Shown piece by piece: positions 34,773-44,585 of a DNA stretch of 64,000 nt. The notes under the pieces were generated by a model. That model saw only the letters and a program-made list of their open reading frames with translations, made no database searches and was not told the origin of the DNA. Origin of the DNA: Calothrix sp. NIES-4101 (lineage in GTDB: Bacteria > Cyanobacteriota > Cyanobacteriia > Cyanobacteriales > Nostocaceae); NCBI GenBank assembly GCA_004296455.1, contig AP018280.1, positions 6,560,794 through 6,624,793 on the forward strand. Reading direction: 5' to 3'. A program made the translations under genes and the position numbers. Each line of letters opens with the position of its first letter. Position 1 is the first letter of the stretch.

Positions 34773-35828
34773 ATGAAAAAAGTCGTCGTTGGTCTTTCTG
34801 GCGGCGTTGACAGTTCAACAGCAGCCGCACTTCTCCACAATCAAGGCTATGAAGTCATTGGTTTGACCCTTTGGTTAATGAAAGGAAAGGGTCAGTGTTG
34901 TTCTGAAGGTATGGTAGATGCAGCGAAAATTTGCGAACAGCTAGGTGTTCCCCATCACGTTGTCGATATCCGTGAGATTTTTCAAACATACATTGTTGAT
35001 TATTTGGTAACGGGTTACAGCGCGGGTATTACCCCTTTACCTTGTTCGCAGTGCAATAAAGCGGTGAAATTTGGTCCCATGCTCCATTACGCTAGGGAAA
35101 ATTTGGACTGTGACAAAATTGCCACGGGGCATTATGCTCGAATTAACTGGAATGCAGATACAGAAAGATACGAACTCCTCCGTGCCTTCGACAGAAACAA
35201 AGACCAAACCTATTTCCTCTATGATTTGGCACAAGATATACTCGCATCCGTTGTTTTTCCCCTGGGTGAACTGCAAAAATCTGATACCCGGCGCATTGCT
35301 GCGGAACAAGACTTAGAAACCGCCGATAAACCGGAAAGTCAAGATTTATGTCTTGTGGAAAGCAACGGTTCTATGCGTGCCTTTCTGGATAAATATCTTG
35401 CTCCCAAGGAAGGTGAAATTGTCGATATCGATGGCAAAATTCTGGGTAAGCATGATGGCATCCACCACTACACAATTGGACAACGCAAAGGTTTAGGAAT
35501 TGCGGCGGCGGAACCGTTGTATGTTATTTCTATTGATGCAGTTAATAATCGGGTGGTTGTTGGAGACAGAACCAAAGCCACAAAAGCCGAATGTACAGTC
35601 AATCGCGTCAATTGGGTAGCAATTGCCCCACCAACAAGCCCCATTCGGGCGGAAGTCCAAGTCCGGTATCGAACAAAACCTGTACCTGTGACAATCATAC
35701 CCTTGACAGATTCCCGCGTACGGATTGTGTTTGATGAGCCGCAGTTTAGTATCACACCTGGACAAGCGGCGGTGTGGTATGACGGGGAAAAAGTTCTTGG
35801 TGGTGGCATCATCGAGCAATTCACTTAA
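34773..35828 (+). CDS. mnmA: tRNA-specific 2-thiouridylase
   Basis: From ATG 34773 the protein is 351 residues and opens [20 protein letters not shown], the PP-loop ATP-binding site. The two catalytic cysteines lie in [12 protein letters not shown] and SQDLCLVE. The domain order (PP-loop, central, C-terminal beta barrel with [17 protein letters not shown]) is complete. MnmA thiolates U34 of tRNA Lys, Glu and Gln. A longer frame upstream (to 34680) is not needed. Nineteen to ninety bases downstream comes sat, on the same strand. Confidence 0.95.
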   Translation: MKKVVVGLSGGVDSSTAAALLHNQGYEVIGLTLWLMKGKGQCCSEGMVDAAKICEQLGVPHHVVDIREIFQTYIVDYLVTGYSAGITPLPCSQCNKAVKFGPMLHYARENLDCDKIATGHYARINWNADTERYELLRAFDRNKDQTYFLYDLAQDILASVVFPLGELQKSDTRRIAAEQDLETADKPESQDLCLVESNGSMRAFLDKYLAPKEGEIVDIDGKILGKHDGIHHYTIGQRKGLGIAAAEPLYVISIDAVNNRVVVGDRTKATKAECTVNRVNWVAIAPPTSPIRAEVQVRYRTKPVPVTIIPLTDSRVRIVFDEPQFSITPGQAAVWYDGEKVLGGGIIEQFT

Positions 35829-35921
35829 ACGATTTTCGCAAAGATTTTGTTCTCCACGTACCAACATTTTGATAAGTTAGTACATATATCGAAACAATCC
35901 TATTGCGATCGCACACAGGAA

Positions 35922-37106
35922 ATGACATTGAGCCACCAGAAACAAGCCATTGCACCCCACGGAGGGGAGTTAGTCAACCGCATCGCCACCCCAGCACAAA
36001 GGGAAGAATTTCTCTCGAAAGCTGATTATTTACCATCTGTGCAACTAGATGAACGTGCTGTATCTGACTTAGAAATGATTGCCATTGGGGGTTTTAGCCC
36101 CCTCACAGGCTTTATGAATCAAGCCGACTACAACGGTGTTGTCGAAGATATGCACCTTGCTAATGGTACAGCTTGGTCAATCCCTGTAACTCTATCGGTG
36201 GCAGAGGATGTTGCCGCATCTCTGAAAGAAGGTAGTTATGTTCGCTTAAATAACCCCGCAGGTAAGTATATTGGGGTATTACACCTGACGGAAAAGTATA
36301 CATACGACAAACAACGGGAAGCTGTTAAAGTTTACCGGACTGATGAAGAGAAACATCCTGGTGTCAAAGTCCTTTACAACCAAGGTGCAATACATCTAGC
36401 TGGTGATGTACTCCTGTTCCAACGCGATGCACATCCCCTATTTCCAAAATATCAAATTGATCCCGCCGCATCGCGACAAATGTTCGCAGAGAAAGGTTGG
36501 CGGACTATAGTTGGTTTCCAAACCCGTAACCCCATCCATCGTGCCCATGAGTATATTCAAAAATGCGCGATGGAAACCGTTGATGGCTTGTTTTTACATC
36601 CTTTGGTGGGCGCAACCAAGGAAGATGATATTCCTGCTGATGTGCGGATGCGCTGCTACGAAATTTTGTTAGAAAATCACTACCCTAAAGAGCGGGTGAT
36701 TCTGGCGATTAACCCCGCCGCCATGCGATATGCTGGCCCTAGAGAAGCGATTTTCCATGCTCTGGTTCGCAAAAACTACGGTTGTACCCATTTTATCGTC
36801 GGACGTGATCATGCCGGAGTTGGCGACTACTATGGAACCTACGACGCACAGTATATTTTTGATGAGTTTGCGCCTGGGGAATTGGGTATTACTCCGATGA
36901 TGTTTGAACACGCATTCTATTGTTTGCGTACCAAACAAATGGCAACTACCAAAACTAGTCCCAGTACTCCCGAAGAGCGGGTGCATCTATCGGGTACGAA
37001 GGTGCGGGAAATGTTGCGTCGTGGAGAGCTACCGCCTCCTGAATTTTCTCGTCCGGAAGTCGCAGCCGAACTAGCAAGGGCAATGCAAGTACCGATACCT
37101 GTTTAA
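35922..37106 (+). CDS. sat: sulfate adenylyltransferase (ATP sulfurylase)
   Basis: I use ATG 35922 ([10 protein letters not shown]), which follows a CAGGAA ribosome site and gives 394 residues, the usual length of the cyanobacterial enzyme. The active-site motifs [12 protein letters not shown] (with the HxxH) and [12 protein letters not shown] are intact, and there is no fused APS kinase domain. The enzyme activates sulfate to APS at the first step of assimilation, in the cytoplasm. It ends in a clear hairpin with T residues. Confidence 0.95.
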   Translation: MTLSHQKQAIAPHGGELVNRIATPAQREEFLSKADYLPSVQLDERAVSDLEMIAIGGFSPLTGFMNQADYNGVVEDMHLANGTAWSIPVTLSVAEDVAASLKEGSYVRLNNPAGKYIGVLHLTEKYTYDKQREAVKVYRTDEEKHPGVKVLYNQGAIHLAGDVLLFQRDAHPLFPKYQIDPAASRQMFAEKGWRTIVGFQTRNPIHRAHEYIQKCAMETVDGLFLHPLVGATKEDDIPADVRMRCYEILLENHYPKERVILAINPAAMRYAGPREAIFHALVRKNYGCTHFIVGRDHAGVGDYYGTYDAQYIFDEFAPGELGITPMMFEHAFYCLRTKQMATTKTSPSTPEERVHLSGTKVREMLRRGELPPPEFSRPEVAAELARAMQVPIPV

Positions 37107-37168
37107 GTAGATTATTAGGTGGATTGGGAGAGGTTAAGATTTCTGGAGAGGATGGTACTGGAAAATCT

Positions 37169-37190
37169 AAGTAGAAATCTCTCTACTTTT
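37169..37190 (+). terminator. terminator of sat
   Basis: AAGTAGA (37169-37175) and TCTACTT (37182-37188) pair around AATCTC and run into TTGTAAT. It sits at the tip of a larger imperfect hairpin: GGATTGGGAGAGGTTAAGA at 37121-37139 against tcttaatctcccaa...ccaatc at 37203-37225. Confidence 0.65.
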
Positions 37191-37599
37191 GTAATACTTA
37201 GTTCTTAATCTCCCAAACACCAATCAAAATATAATTTTATAATTCTTGTTTCTATTTAACATTTTGGAAAAAATTTCCTGGCAAGATTCCCGGAAAAAGC
37301 AGTAGATAGTAAGATTTGTACCCTAAAGTTGAGATACAAAGCTGGAATTCAAAGCTATGTATTGACGACTAAGTGTTAACACCTGAATATTCTTAACAAT
37401 TAATGTTTACTATAAACATTAATCGATGTCAGCAAGACATAGAATGAAAATTTAATTACATATAATCGGAGTTATGTCTGTATAAATCCACTCTGAGGAA
37501 ATGTAGGAGTCAAGGTCAATATAAATACAACCTAAATAAATGTATTAGTGGTAAAATTTTGCCCAATATTGCTTAAAAAAGAGTGAAATACACCAGTGA
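37191..37599. other. intergenic gap between sat and the GNAT gene
   Basis: AT-rich, about 410 bases. TTAATGTTTACTATAAACATTAA at 37400-37422 is a nearly perfect AT-rich palindrome (arms TTAATGTTTA/ TAAACATTAA) that could be a regulator site or hairpin. No gene recognised. Confidence 0.5.
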
Positions 37600-38091
37600 A
37601 TGTTTAGTAAACTTAATTTTATGAATTTTACTCAGATTCAATTTAGCGATCGCAAGTCAGATATTGATATCATTCAATTACAGGAATTATTCAATGTTGC
37701 GGCATTTTGGGCAAAAGAACGCAGCGTGGAAGACCTACAAATTGCGATCGCTAATAGTGAGCCAGTGGTGACAATCAGGGATGGAGAAAGGTTGATTGGT
37801 TTTGCCAGGGCAACTTCTGATGGCATCTATCGCGCTACGATTTGGGATGTTGTCATTCACCCCGACTATCAGGGAAGTGGACTTGGTAGTAAGTTAGTCG
37901 AAACTGTTTTAAGTCATCCCCGCATGAATCGAGTGGAGCGTACTTACCTGATGACAACTCATCAACAACGCTTTTACAAAAAAATTGGTTTTCAGACTAA
38001 TTCCACAACCACCATGGTACTACATAACCAATCTCATCTTGGTTCACTACCTACGGAACAAGTCCAACTTCAAGAGTCGTTTGGGGGATAG
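37600..38091 (+). CDS. GNAT-family N-acetyltransferase
   Basis: The product has 163 residues (156 if ATG 37621 is used; no ribosome site decides). The acetyl-CoA site reads VVIHPDYQGSGLGSKLV, with the Q/RxxGxG/A turn, followed by YLMTTHQQRFYKKIGFQ, the usual end of the fold. Close spelling to plastid-type GNAT enzymes (NSI-like) found in plants and cyanobacteria. It probably acetylates a protein or small amine; the substrate is unknown. Its end overlaps the convergent kinase-like gene by 41 bases. Confidence 0.85.
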   Translation: MFSKLNFMNFTQIQFSDRKSDIDIIQLQELFNVAAFWAKERSVEDLQIAIANSEPVVTIRDGERLIGFARATSDGIYRATIWDVVIHPDYQGSGLGSKLVETVLSHPRMNRVERTYLMTTHQQRFYKKIGFQTNSTTTMVLHNQSHLGSLPTEQVQLQESFGG

Positions 38092-38989
38092 AAATTTGTA
38101 ATCTTGTCATTTGTTGGGAATCTTTACCATTATCAGGGTAGGGAAGAATTTCTAGCTTTCCTCCTAAGACATCGAGTATGGTTTGACTCAATAATAGCTT
38201 CATTCCTGGTGCAGTTGTGTTTGGTGCTGGAGATTGAAGATTCAGTTTAGTTTCTGTTGTCATTAAATCAATTGCTTCACTACTGGGGAAAGCAAAAGTT
38301 GGCATATCTAACCAGATAGTGGCACAATTTGCACCAGTTTCCTGGGTGGGCAGAACAGAAATACAAATCCTTCCTTCCTCCATCTTGGTTTCCATCTGAC
38401 TAATGGTGGTGTCAATTAAGCTAATTAACACTTGTCGCAACCAACGAACATCTGTTGTGACGTAAATCTCTTGCTCTGGAAGTTCTAAAGAAAATGGGTA
38501 ATTACGATTTTCTGCCAACATATATGTCAGGTCATAAACCTCCTGCAATAATTCTATTAGCGGTTGTGGTTGAATGTCTAAACGATTTGTACCATATTCA
38601 ACTCGAGCAATATTGAGAATTTCATCGATTAACTTCAACAGCTTCATGGCTCGCTCATGGGCTTGCTCAATAAATTCCCGCTCTTCTTCTGGGTTTTCGC
38701 ACAAATCAGACAAAATTAACTGATGTAAACCAATTAAACCATTCAAAGGCGATCGCAGTACATGGGTAGTTCTTGCCAAAAAACCTGCTTTAAATTGGCT
38801 CATCTCCTGGGCTAAATAGTAGGCTAATTCTATCTGCTGAATATTTTTGAATGATTCTTGTTCTGCAACAACTTCATCTTTACTCCTATTGTGGCTCAGT
38901 TGCTTTGCTTGTGAGCGTAAAAACAAGCCGCGCAAACCTGCACCCAAAGCAAGCCCTGCTGCTAGATATATCCAATTATTCAAGTTCAT
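38051..38989 (-). CDS. membrane-anchored histidine-kinase-like protein with degenerate ATPase domain
   Basis: A short N-terminal helix (residues 5-25) anchors a protein of 312 residues. The HisKA-like helix keeps a phospho-acceptor candidate, His76 in FLARTTHVLRSPLNGLIG (normally SHELRTPL). The ATP-binding part is poor: where the N-box NLLxNAxKF should be it reads VLISLIDTTISQM, and the D/G boxes are not visible, with only a G2-like 'TAPGMKLLLSQTILDVLGG'. It may be an inactive partner or a phosphotransfer scaffold. No response regulator is adjacent. It converges with the GNAT gene, overlapping 41 bases. Confidence 0.8.
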   Translation of the reverse strand: MNLNNWIYLAAGLALGAGLRGLFLRSQAKQLSHNRSKDEVVAEQESFKNIQQIELAYYLAQEMSQFKAGFLARTTHVLRSPLNGLIGLHQLILSDLCENPEEEREFIEQAHERAMKLLKLIDEILNIARVEYGTNRLDIQPQPLIELLQEVYDLTYMLAENRNYPFSLELPEQEIYVTTDVRWLRQVLISLIDTTISQMETKMEEGRICISVLPTQETGANCATIWLDMPTFAFPSSEAIDLMTTETKLNLQSPAPNTTAPGMKLLLSQTILDVLGGKLEILPYPDNGKDSQQMTRLQISIPQTTLEVGLVP

Positions 38990-39350
38990 AGTTAATCGAT
39001 TATCAATTTAAATGAGTCAAGCTCATAGGCACAAAAGAAGGTGAGAGAGTTCCCAAAGCCTTAATTGTTTAACTTGTTATTTTCTCTAGTAAATTAGAGC
39101 CACCAATCCTATTTAATGTATTAACTCGAAAAGACTCAGAATAGTCTTATTTTTTACTTTTACTTTTACTTTTATGGAAGAGGAATACAAAGTTATGGCT
39201 CCTCTCGAAAAGTACTAGTATATAAAATTGCACCTAGATTACAAAACTACTGGGTTCAAAGCTTATAATATGACTGATTTTGACTCACTTCTCAGAAAAA
39301 ATTCGGAGAAAGCAGAGTTTTATTATAACTATGTCAAGGAAAGTTTCGAG
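38990..39350. other. gap with a TTTTAC tandem repeat
   Basis: Contains four consecutive TTTTAC-like units at 39151-39174. A frame of 76 codons from a TTG at 39228 runs into the antisense of tsaC and is not supported. Otherwise nothing seen. Confidence 0.5.
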
Positions 39351-39941
39351 CTAAAAATCGAATTTCACTGCCCCTTGTCGGAGAATCTGCCAATTTTCTT
39401 GAGTCCACTTGACAACAGTCGAAGGTACACCAGTAGAATTGATTCCTGTTTCCCCTGAATTCACATCCAGGACTAACACATCGGCAAATTGCATGGCAAT
39501 TTCTGCCATTGTCAGCAACGCAGGTTGTCCAGAAAGATTGGCGCTAGTAGTTGCCAGAGCACCTGTTTGCGATAATATTTGTTGAGCGATCGCATTGGCG
39601 GGAACTCTAATTCCCAGAGTTGTTGGGTTTTGTGGGTTCATTGTTTTGGCAACAGGTGAAGCAGTTGGCAACACTAAAGTGACTGCACCTGGAAAATATT
39701 TCGTTGCGACTCGCTGCCAAATCTCTAATTCTGCTTCCGTGCCCGTCACATAATTCCACAATTCATCAGCACTTGCCGCCATTAAGATGAGGGGTTTATC
39801 TTGGCTGCGTTGCTTTGTTGTATAAATTAAATCTGCTTCTTCTGGGAGTACAGCTAAGGCTGGTACTGTATCGGTGGGGAAACTAACTAATTTGCCCTGA
39901 AGAGCGCCAGAAATCAGAGCATCAATTGATACTTGTGGCAT
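39351..39941 (-). CDS. tsaC: L-threonylcarbamoyladenylate synthase (YrdC/Sua5 family)
   Basis: The 196-residue protein has the YrdC-domain features SFPTDTVPALA (N-terminal), the KxR-S-x-x-K-P motif KQRSQDKPLILM, FPGAVTLVLP, GIRVPANAI and TTSANLSGQPA. It makes threonylcarbamoyl-AMP for t6A37 of tRNAs decoding ANN codons. The short form without the Sua5 domain is standard in cyanobacteria. Start ATG 39939-39941 (MPQVSIDALI). A decayed repeat separates it from pyrC, both on the minus strand. Confidence 0.93.
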   Translation of the reverse strand: MPQVSIDALISGALQGKLVSFPTDTVPALAVLPEEADLIYTTKQRSQDKPLILMAASADELWNYVTGTEAELEIWQRVATKYFPGAVTLVLPTASPVAKTMNPQNPTTLGIRVPANAIAQQILSQTGALATTSANLSGQPALLTMAEIAMQFADVLVLDVNSGETGINSTGVPSTVVKWTQENWQILRQGAVKFDF

Positions 39942-39974
39942 TTTTGCTAAGTTAGAAAAAGAGTACTGAGAGAT

Positions 39975-40068
39975 AATACAGTTCAGTTAAGAATATAAAA
40001 CAGATCGACTTTTTGGAGGGGGTTCGGGAAAAAATCCCCGACTTCTCCTAAGTCTTGCTTCTCCACAA
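39975..40068. repeat. truncated copy of the CCAATACGGTTCAGTTAAG element
   Basis: AATACAGTTCAGTTAAGAAT at 39975-39994 matches the left end of the element at 32341, followed by a shorter GC hairpin (TTTTTGGAGGGGGTTCGGG, then AAAATCCCCGACTT) and CTTGCTTCTCCACAAATCAA, as in the right part of the 32-kb copy. The right terminal repeat is missing; it abuts the pyrC stop codon. Confidence 0.65.
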
Positions 40069-40069
40069 A

Positions 40070-41347
40070 TCAACACCATATTTTGATAACTTTACCCCTC
40101 AATTCTTGTCCATACCAAAATGTATTCGCTGCCAGAGTCTGTAAATTTCTGGGTTCAACTTGCCAACTTGCCTGGGGATTAAACAAGACTAACTCAACTT
40201 TTTGACCAGAAACTATACCATTGAGGCTTTGCTGCAAACACTCTGCTGGACGCTGACTCAATGCTTGCCATAGCTCTAAAGCTGTAAATTCACCTGTTGC
40301 CACCAACTTCTGCCATAACAAAGGTAGTGCTAACTCATACCCAATTGCTCCTGGTGGTGCATCAGCAAAAGCGACAGTTTTCTCTTCATAGGTATAGGGT
40401 GTATGATCAATCGCGATCGCATCCACAATTCCAGACTTGACAGCCTTTCGCAATGCCTGCATATCACTCGGATTTCCCAAAGGTGGCTCTAAACGCAGGC
40501 TGGGATGGTAACTTTTTAAAGCTTTCGTATCCAAAAGCAGGTGCATCCATGTTGTGCTTGCTGTTACTGGCAAATTACGTGATTTTGCTGAGGCAATTAA
40601 TTCCACTCCCCGAGCCGTCGCCACCCGCATAATATGAACTGCCGTCCCTGTTGCTGCAACTAGCTCCAATAATGCCGCAATTGCCGAAGTTTCGGCGGCA
40701 ACGGGAGTCACAGGCAAGCCAAATCTGACTGCATCTACACCCTCACGCATTATCCCATTAGAACGTAACTGGCGATCGCAAGCATAGAAAGCAACTGGTT
40801 TATGTAAGGGTTGTAAGTATTCTAAAGCCCGACGTACTAAACTCAGATTTTCTAGAGGTTTGCCATCAGCAAAACCTACAACACCCGCAGAGGCTAACTC
40901 AGCTAAATCCGTTAATTGCTGTCCAGCGATATCTTCAGTAATTGCACCCCAGATATGGAGAGATGGTAAGTTATATGTGCCTACTGTCCCTGTTTTCTCT
41001 GGGCGACTCATTTTCTGTAATTGCGTCACCATTGCTGGATGGTCAACTGCGGGAGATGTATCAGGTAAAATGGCAATGCGTGAGAAACCACCATTGGCTG
41101 CTGACTGAAGCAGTGAATCGATAGTTTCCCTCTCTTCATTCCCCGGCTCCCCAGAATGACTGTATAAATCTACCAATCCAGTACCGAGAATTAAACCCCG
41201 ACAGTCGCGAATTTCGGTATCTGGAGGAAATTCGGAAATATTGGCAGCGACTGATAATATCTTGCCATCTTCAATTAGCACATCTGCTAATTGTTCACTT
41301 CCAGAAATTGGGTCAATAATTCGCGCTTGTTGCAATAATTCAGTCAT
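40070..41347 (-). CDS. pyrC: dihydroorotase-like protein, metal ligands altered
   Basis: This 425-residue amidohydrolase aligns along the class I dihydroorotase (GLVDLYSHSGEPG at 58-69, FADGKPLEN, IDAIAIDHTPYTYEEK near 340, ending in a beta barrel). The canonical DxHxHxR is DLYSHSG: the first metal histidine is Tyr62 and the substrate arginine is Gly66, and TDHAPH is IDHTPY. A cyanobacterial lineage with this spelling exists, so it is not a recent mutation. It is either a variant enzyme or a non-catalytic PyrX-like partner of PyrB. It should not be assumed to be the cell's active dihydroorotase. Confidence 0.85.
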   Translation of the reverse strand: MTELLQQARIIDPISGSEQLADVLIEDGKILSVAANISEFPPDTEIRDCRGLILGTGLVDLYSHSGEPGNEERETIDSLLQSAANGGFSRIAILPDTSPAVDHPAMVTQLQKMSRPEKTGTVGTYNLPSLHIWGAITEDIAGQQLTDLAELASAGVVGFADGKPLENLSLVRRALEYLQPLHKPVAFYACDRQLRSNGIMREGVDAVRFGLPVTPVAAETSAIAALLELVAATGTAVHIMRVATARGVELIASAKSRNLPVTASTTWMHLLLDTKALKSYHPSLRLEPPLGNPSDMQALRKAVKSGIVDAIAIDHTPYTYEEKTVAFADAPPGAIGYELALPLLWQKLVATGEFTALELWQALSQRPAECLQQSLNGIVSGQKVELVLFNPQASWQVEPRNLQTLAANTFWYGQELRGKVIKIWC

Positions 41348-41425
41348 GAGCCATGAATGGTAGTTGCTGGTTATTGGGTATAAGCATCCGAAATTTTTTG
41401 ATAGTTGTGATTAACTCCTAATCAT

Positions 41426-42793
41426 CTACAAAGCGCCAGCAGCAGTTTTATCGAGAACACCACCACCCAAATGTGCAGTAATATTCATCGCTTGCAAGAC
41501 TGGCAAACCGTTTAAACCAGAGGGATAATCAATTACGCTAACAGCACCATTCCCTTGACGGAAATTCCAGAAGTTTTCGTTCGATAATCCTAAAATATGA
41601 CAAAGCAAGGTCTTATTTGTGGCATCATGAGCGACAATTAAACCAACGGAACGATTTTCATCGATCGCAGTTTGTACAATATTTTGCCAAGCAACAACAG
41701 CGCGATCGTAAACTTGTTGTAAGTTTTCTCCTTCTGGCATTTGGACTTCGGCTGGCAAAGTCCGCCATCTTTCCAATTCTCCAGGAAATTCCTGTTCGAT
41801 ATCCTGTTCAAATTTCCCTTCCCAAAGTCCGTGACTAATTTCGCACAAACCTGCATCTAATCCCAGTTCGACATTGGGGTGAGAACCCAAAATAATTTCT
41901 GCGGTTTCCTTGGGACGTGCCATTGTACTCGACACAGCAAAGTCAATATTTACATCCTTGAGAAATTCAGCCGCCTTACTGGCTTGAAATCTCCCATTAT
42001 CGTTGAGGGGAATATCGATTTGTCCCTGAAATCTCCCTTGGCGGTTCCATTCTGTCTCACCATGGCGCACCAGTAATAGCCTTACTCCTTGATGATGTCC
42101 AGGGCGTAATGTGGGTAAAGCTTCCCCCATATGCTGCGTCTGATTCATCGATTCCAGTTGCACATTATCATCCAAACCACCAGCAAAGTTGAGGATGCTA
42201 ATTGCACAATTTGATTGCTGTAATGAGTGGTAGCGAGATGGACAAACCCCCAAAGCTGTACTAATGAGGGCACGATTTATGCCATTATGCCCAACTATTA
42301 ATATTGTTTTGCCTTGATGTTGTTGTAATAATTCTTGCCAAAATTCCCTGGCTTGTGCGTATAAAGCTAATATGGGAAAATGCTCACGAGTTCCCTGTTC
42401 TGTGGGAACTTCCATCACAAATTTGTCGGGGCGCTCGTGCCAAGTTCGGTAATCTTCGGCAAACTTTTCTTGAACTTCCGAATTTACCATACCTTCCCAC
42501 AGTGGCAGGTCTATTTCCAAGAGTTTATCAGATATTTGTAGGCTAACTGACGAAGTTCCTGGATTGATAGCCAAAAATTCGTTACAAATAATTTCTGCGG
42601 TCGATTTTGCCCTTCTCAGGGGACTAGCATAAATCGCATCAAAAGAAATATTGCTGAGGGCTTTACCTACCTTTGCCGCATCATGACGACCTTTTTCTGT
42701 TAACTGCGACGCATTGGAACGTCCTTGAATCCGTTTCTCGGTGTTGTAATTACTTTGACCGTGACGCACAATGATGACACGAGTCATCTTCAA
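41426..42793 (-). CDS. tandem histidine-phosphatase (phosphoglycerate-mutase-like) protein
   Basis: The 455-residue protein consists of two histidine-phosphatase domains. The first starts at VIIVRHGQSNYNTEKRIQGR (His around residue 11) and the second at LLLVRHGETEWNRQGRFQGQ (around 242); each has its second histidine (LIVGHNGI; LIVAHDAT). Relatives in cyanobacteria and plants include cofactor-independent-type phosphatases and metal-independent phosphoserine phosphatases. Both active sites look intact. The exact substrate is not set by sequence. Start ATG 42791-42793 (MKMTRVIIV) or 42785. Confidence 0.9.
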   Translation of the reverse strand: MKMTRVIIVRHGQSNYNTEKRIQGRSNASQLTEKGRHDAAKVGKALSNISFDAIYASPLRRAKSTAEIICNEFLAINPGTSSVSLQISDKLLEIDLPLWEGMVNSEVQEKFAEDYRTWHERPDKFVMEVPTEQGTREHFPILALYAQAREFWQELLQQHQGKTILIVGHNGINRALISTALGVCPSRYHSLQQSNCAISILNFAGGLDDNVQLESMNQTQHMGEALPTLRPGHHQGVRLLLVRHGETEWNRQGRFQGQIDIPLNDNGRFQASKAAEFLKDVNIDFAVSSTMARPKETAEIILGSHPNVELGLDAGLCEISHGLWEGKFEQDIEQEFPGELERWRTLPAEVQMPEGENLQQVYDRAVVAWQNIVQTAIDENRSVGLIVAHDATNKTLLCHILGLSNENFWNFRQGNGAVSVIDYPSGLNGLPVLQAMNITAHLGGGVLDKTAAGAL

Positions 42794-42977
42794 AGCCCTC
42801 CTCTATCTCAAGGTCTAATTTTACTGCAAAGTGTCACCGTGAGGAGTAGGAGAAAGAATTTCCGCGACATCTCCCAAAATATAGCCACTTTGTTAGGAAA
42901 TTTTAATATCTAGGGTTGCCTTGAGAAAACTGACGCAAAGACGCGGGGACGCAAAGAAAAATGAATCGTGTCTCTAG

Positions 42978-44585
42978 TTATGCAGCCAAAGCAGTCTCGA
43001 AATTATTGAGTCTGGTAATTTCCTCTTGTTTCGGGTTGGCTTGACCGTAGATTTTTGATAATTTTCCAGTACTAACTAAAATCTCACGGACTTCTTTGTT
43101 AGAAATTTGATTGAGGTTTCTGTTGCTCAACATTGCCGTAATTGCAGCGATACCTACAGCTTGTCCCACAGCACAGTTAAACTCAACAATGCGTCCAGCC
43201 GAAGAAGCATAACCTTCAAATCCCGACGCAGGACTAATAACTGCTAAATTGGGGACATTCTTCAGCAATGTATGTTGCATTCCCACATTAAATAGAGGGG
43301 CAGGTAATTTAAAGAACAAGATATTACCCAAGCCTTTTTCAGATGCTCTTGTACCCAGCCCTTCGATACCACCACGGATATCAAAGTGGTAGCCAAATGT
43401 ACCTAGAGCTTCGCTAACGGGAACTCCACCTTTGAGCATTTCTGCACCTGTGAGGGGGTCATTAACATCGATAATATTACCAGCATGACGAATATATAAC
43501 TCAGGTGCAGGTTTCACAGATGTAGCACCAAGGCTTTGAAACCATTGACTCATCAGTTGCATTTCTTTGAGCATTGCCGCAGTGGGTTTTGCGTCTTCAC
43601 GGGATAAAGTTTCAGCTTGTTCGGCGTTAACATCAAACAACAGAGCATTCCAGGACATTCTGTGATTGGGGAAAACTGCCACATTTCCTTTATCTAATAC
43701 AGCACCACTTTGGTCTAGGGATAGTGCCGTGCCACGAAAGGCATGATAGGCAATTGAGAGAGCAAAACTGCGAACATCAATAAAATCGCTACCTGCATAC
43801 AGCGCAATTTTACTGAGGTCATTTTTGTTATTTATAAATGGTTCACTAAGTTGAGAAATGCGATCGCTATCTCCGCCTGCTGCAATCTTAATCCAGTTTT
43901 GGGCTTCAGTATCATTCAGATTCGCCAGACGTTGCATGTAATTCATTTCAATGTCTTTCAAGGCTTGGACGCTCAAACCTTCAGTTTCAAAAGTCAACGT
44001 TACCGAAAGTTCAGAATCTGGTAAACCGAAAGTTTCAAACCCCCTCAACTTTTTCACGCCTGCAAATTGAGCAAGTTCAGCATTGACTGTGGAGTCAATA
44101 AAGATTTTTGCCATATAGGTTTCGTTATTTGTCAGCCGAATCCCCGTAATTTTTTGCCCTTGTTTGAGAACCGACTGAATATCGGCGTTGCTAAGAATAT
44201 CAGCACGAACTTCTTTGAGCATTTCCCGGAGGACAAAATCACCCTTTTTGGGATCAAGTCCAACTTGAACAACACCTGTACGTTTCAAAAATTCCTTATA
44301 AATAGCTGATTCATCACCATAGATATCCAAACCATATTGCTTACGAATATCAGCAGGTACAACTGAACGATCTAAATAAGATAAGCCACCACGTACTAAA
44401 TGACCACCAATCCCAAGCTGTGACTTCCCTTTAAATAGTAGTAGGGAACGGGGGTATTTACTTGTGCGGCGAAAATGCTCCCGTGCGGCACAGACTAAAG
44501 CCAAAATCCCTGGGACTTCATCACCAAAGGCAATAATGTCATAGTTGCGAACTGTGGAATTATTTGTAAATTGAATATTTGACAT
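42978..44585 (-). CDS. FAD-dependent oxidoreductase (PF12831-type) with altered nucleotide motif
   Basis: I choose ATG 44583-44585 (MSNIQFTNNS) because a GGGGAAA precedes it; the frame extends 15 residues further upstream. About 535 residues. The N-terminal Rossmann strand is YDIIAFGDEVPGILALVCAA, in which the usual GxGxxG is GDEVPG. SQLGIGGHLVRGGLSYLDRS and RIVEFNCAVGQAVGIAAITA at the C-terminus fit the FAD-dependent family in which a conserved 'GHLVRGGL' follows. Flavin binding is probable but unproved. The substrate is unknown; 73 bases upstream is the 700-base gap to the DUF1822 gene. Confidence 0.8.
   Translation of the reverse strand: MSNIQFTNNSTVRNYDIIAFGDEVPGILALVCAAREHFRRTSKYPRSLLLFKGKSQLGIGGHLVRGGLSYLDRSVVPADIRKQYGLDIYGDESAIYKEFLKRTGVVQVGLDPKKGDFVLREMLKEVRADILSNADIQSVLKQGQKITGIRLTNNETYMAKIFIDSTVNAELAQFAGVKKLRGFETFGLPDSELSVTLTFETEGLSVQALKDIEMNYMQRLANLNDTEAQNWIKIAAGGDSDRISQLSEPFINNKNDLSKIALYAGSDFIDVRSFALSIAYHAFRGTALSLDQSGAVLDKGNVAVFPNHRMSWNALLFDVNAEQAETLSREDAKPTAAMLKEMQLMSQWFQSLGATSVKPAPELYIRHAGNIIDVNDPLTGAEMLKGGVPVSEALGTFGYHFDIRGGIEGLGTRASEKGLGNILFFKLPAPLFNVGMQHTLLKNVPNLAVISPASGFEGYASSAGRIVEFNCAVGQAVGIAAITAMLSNRNLNQISNKEVREILVSTGKLSKIYGQANPKQEEITRLNNFETALAA

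Noticed and set aside
39228-39458. A 76-codon frame on the plus strand (MTDFDSLLRKNSEKAEFYYN).
   Set aside because: Most of it is antisense to tsaC and it has no ribosome site.
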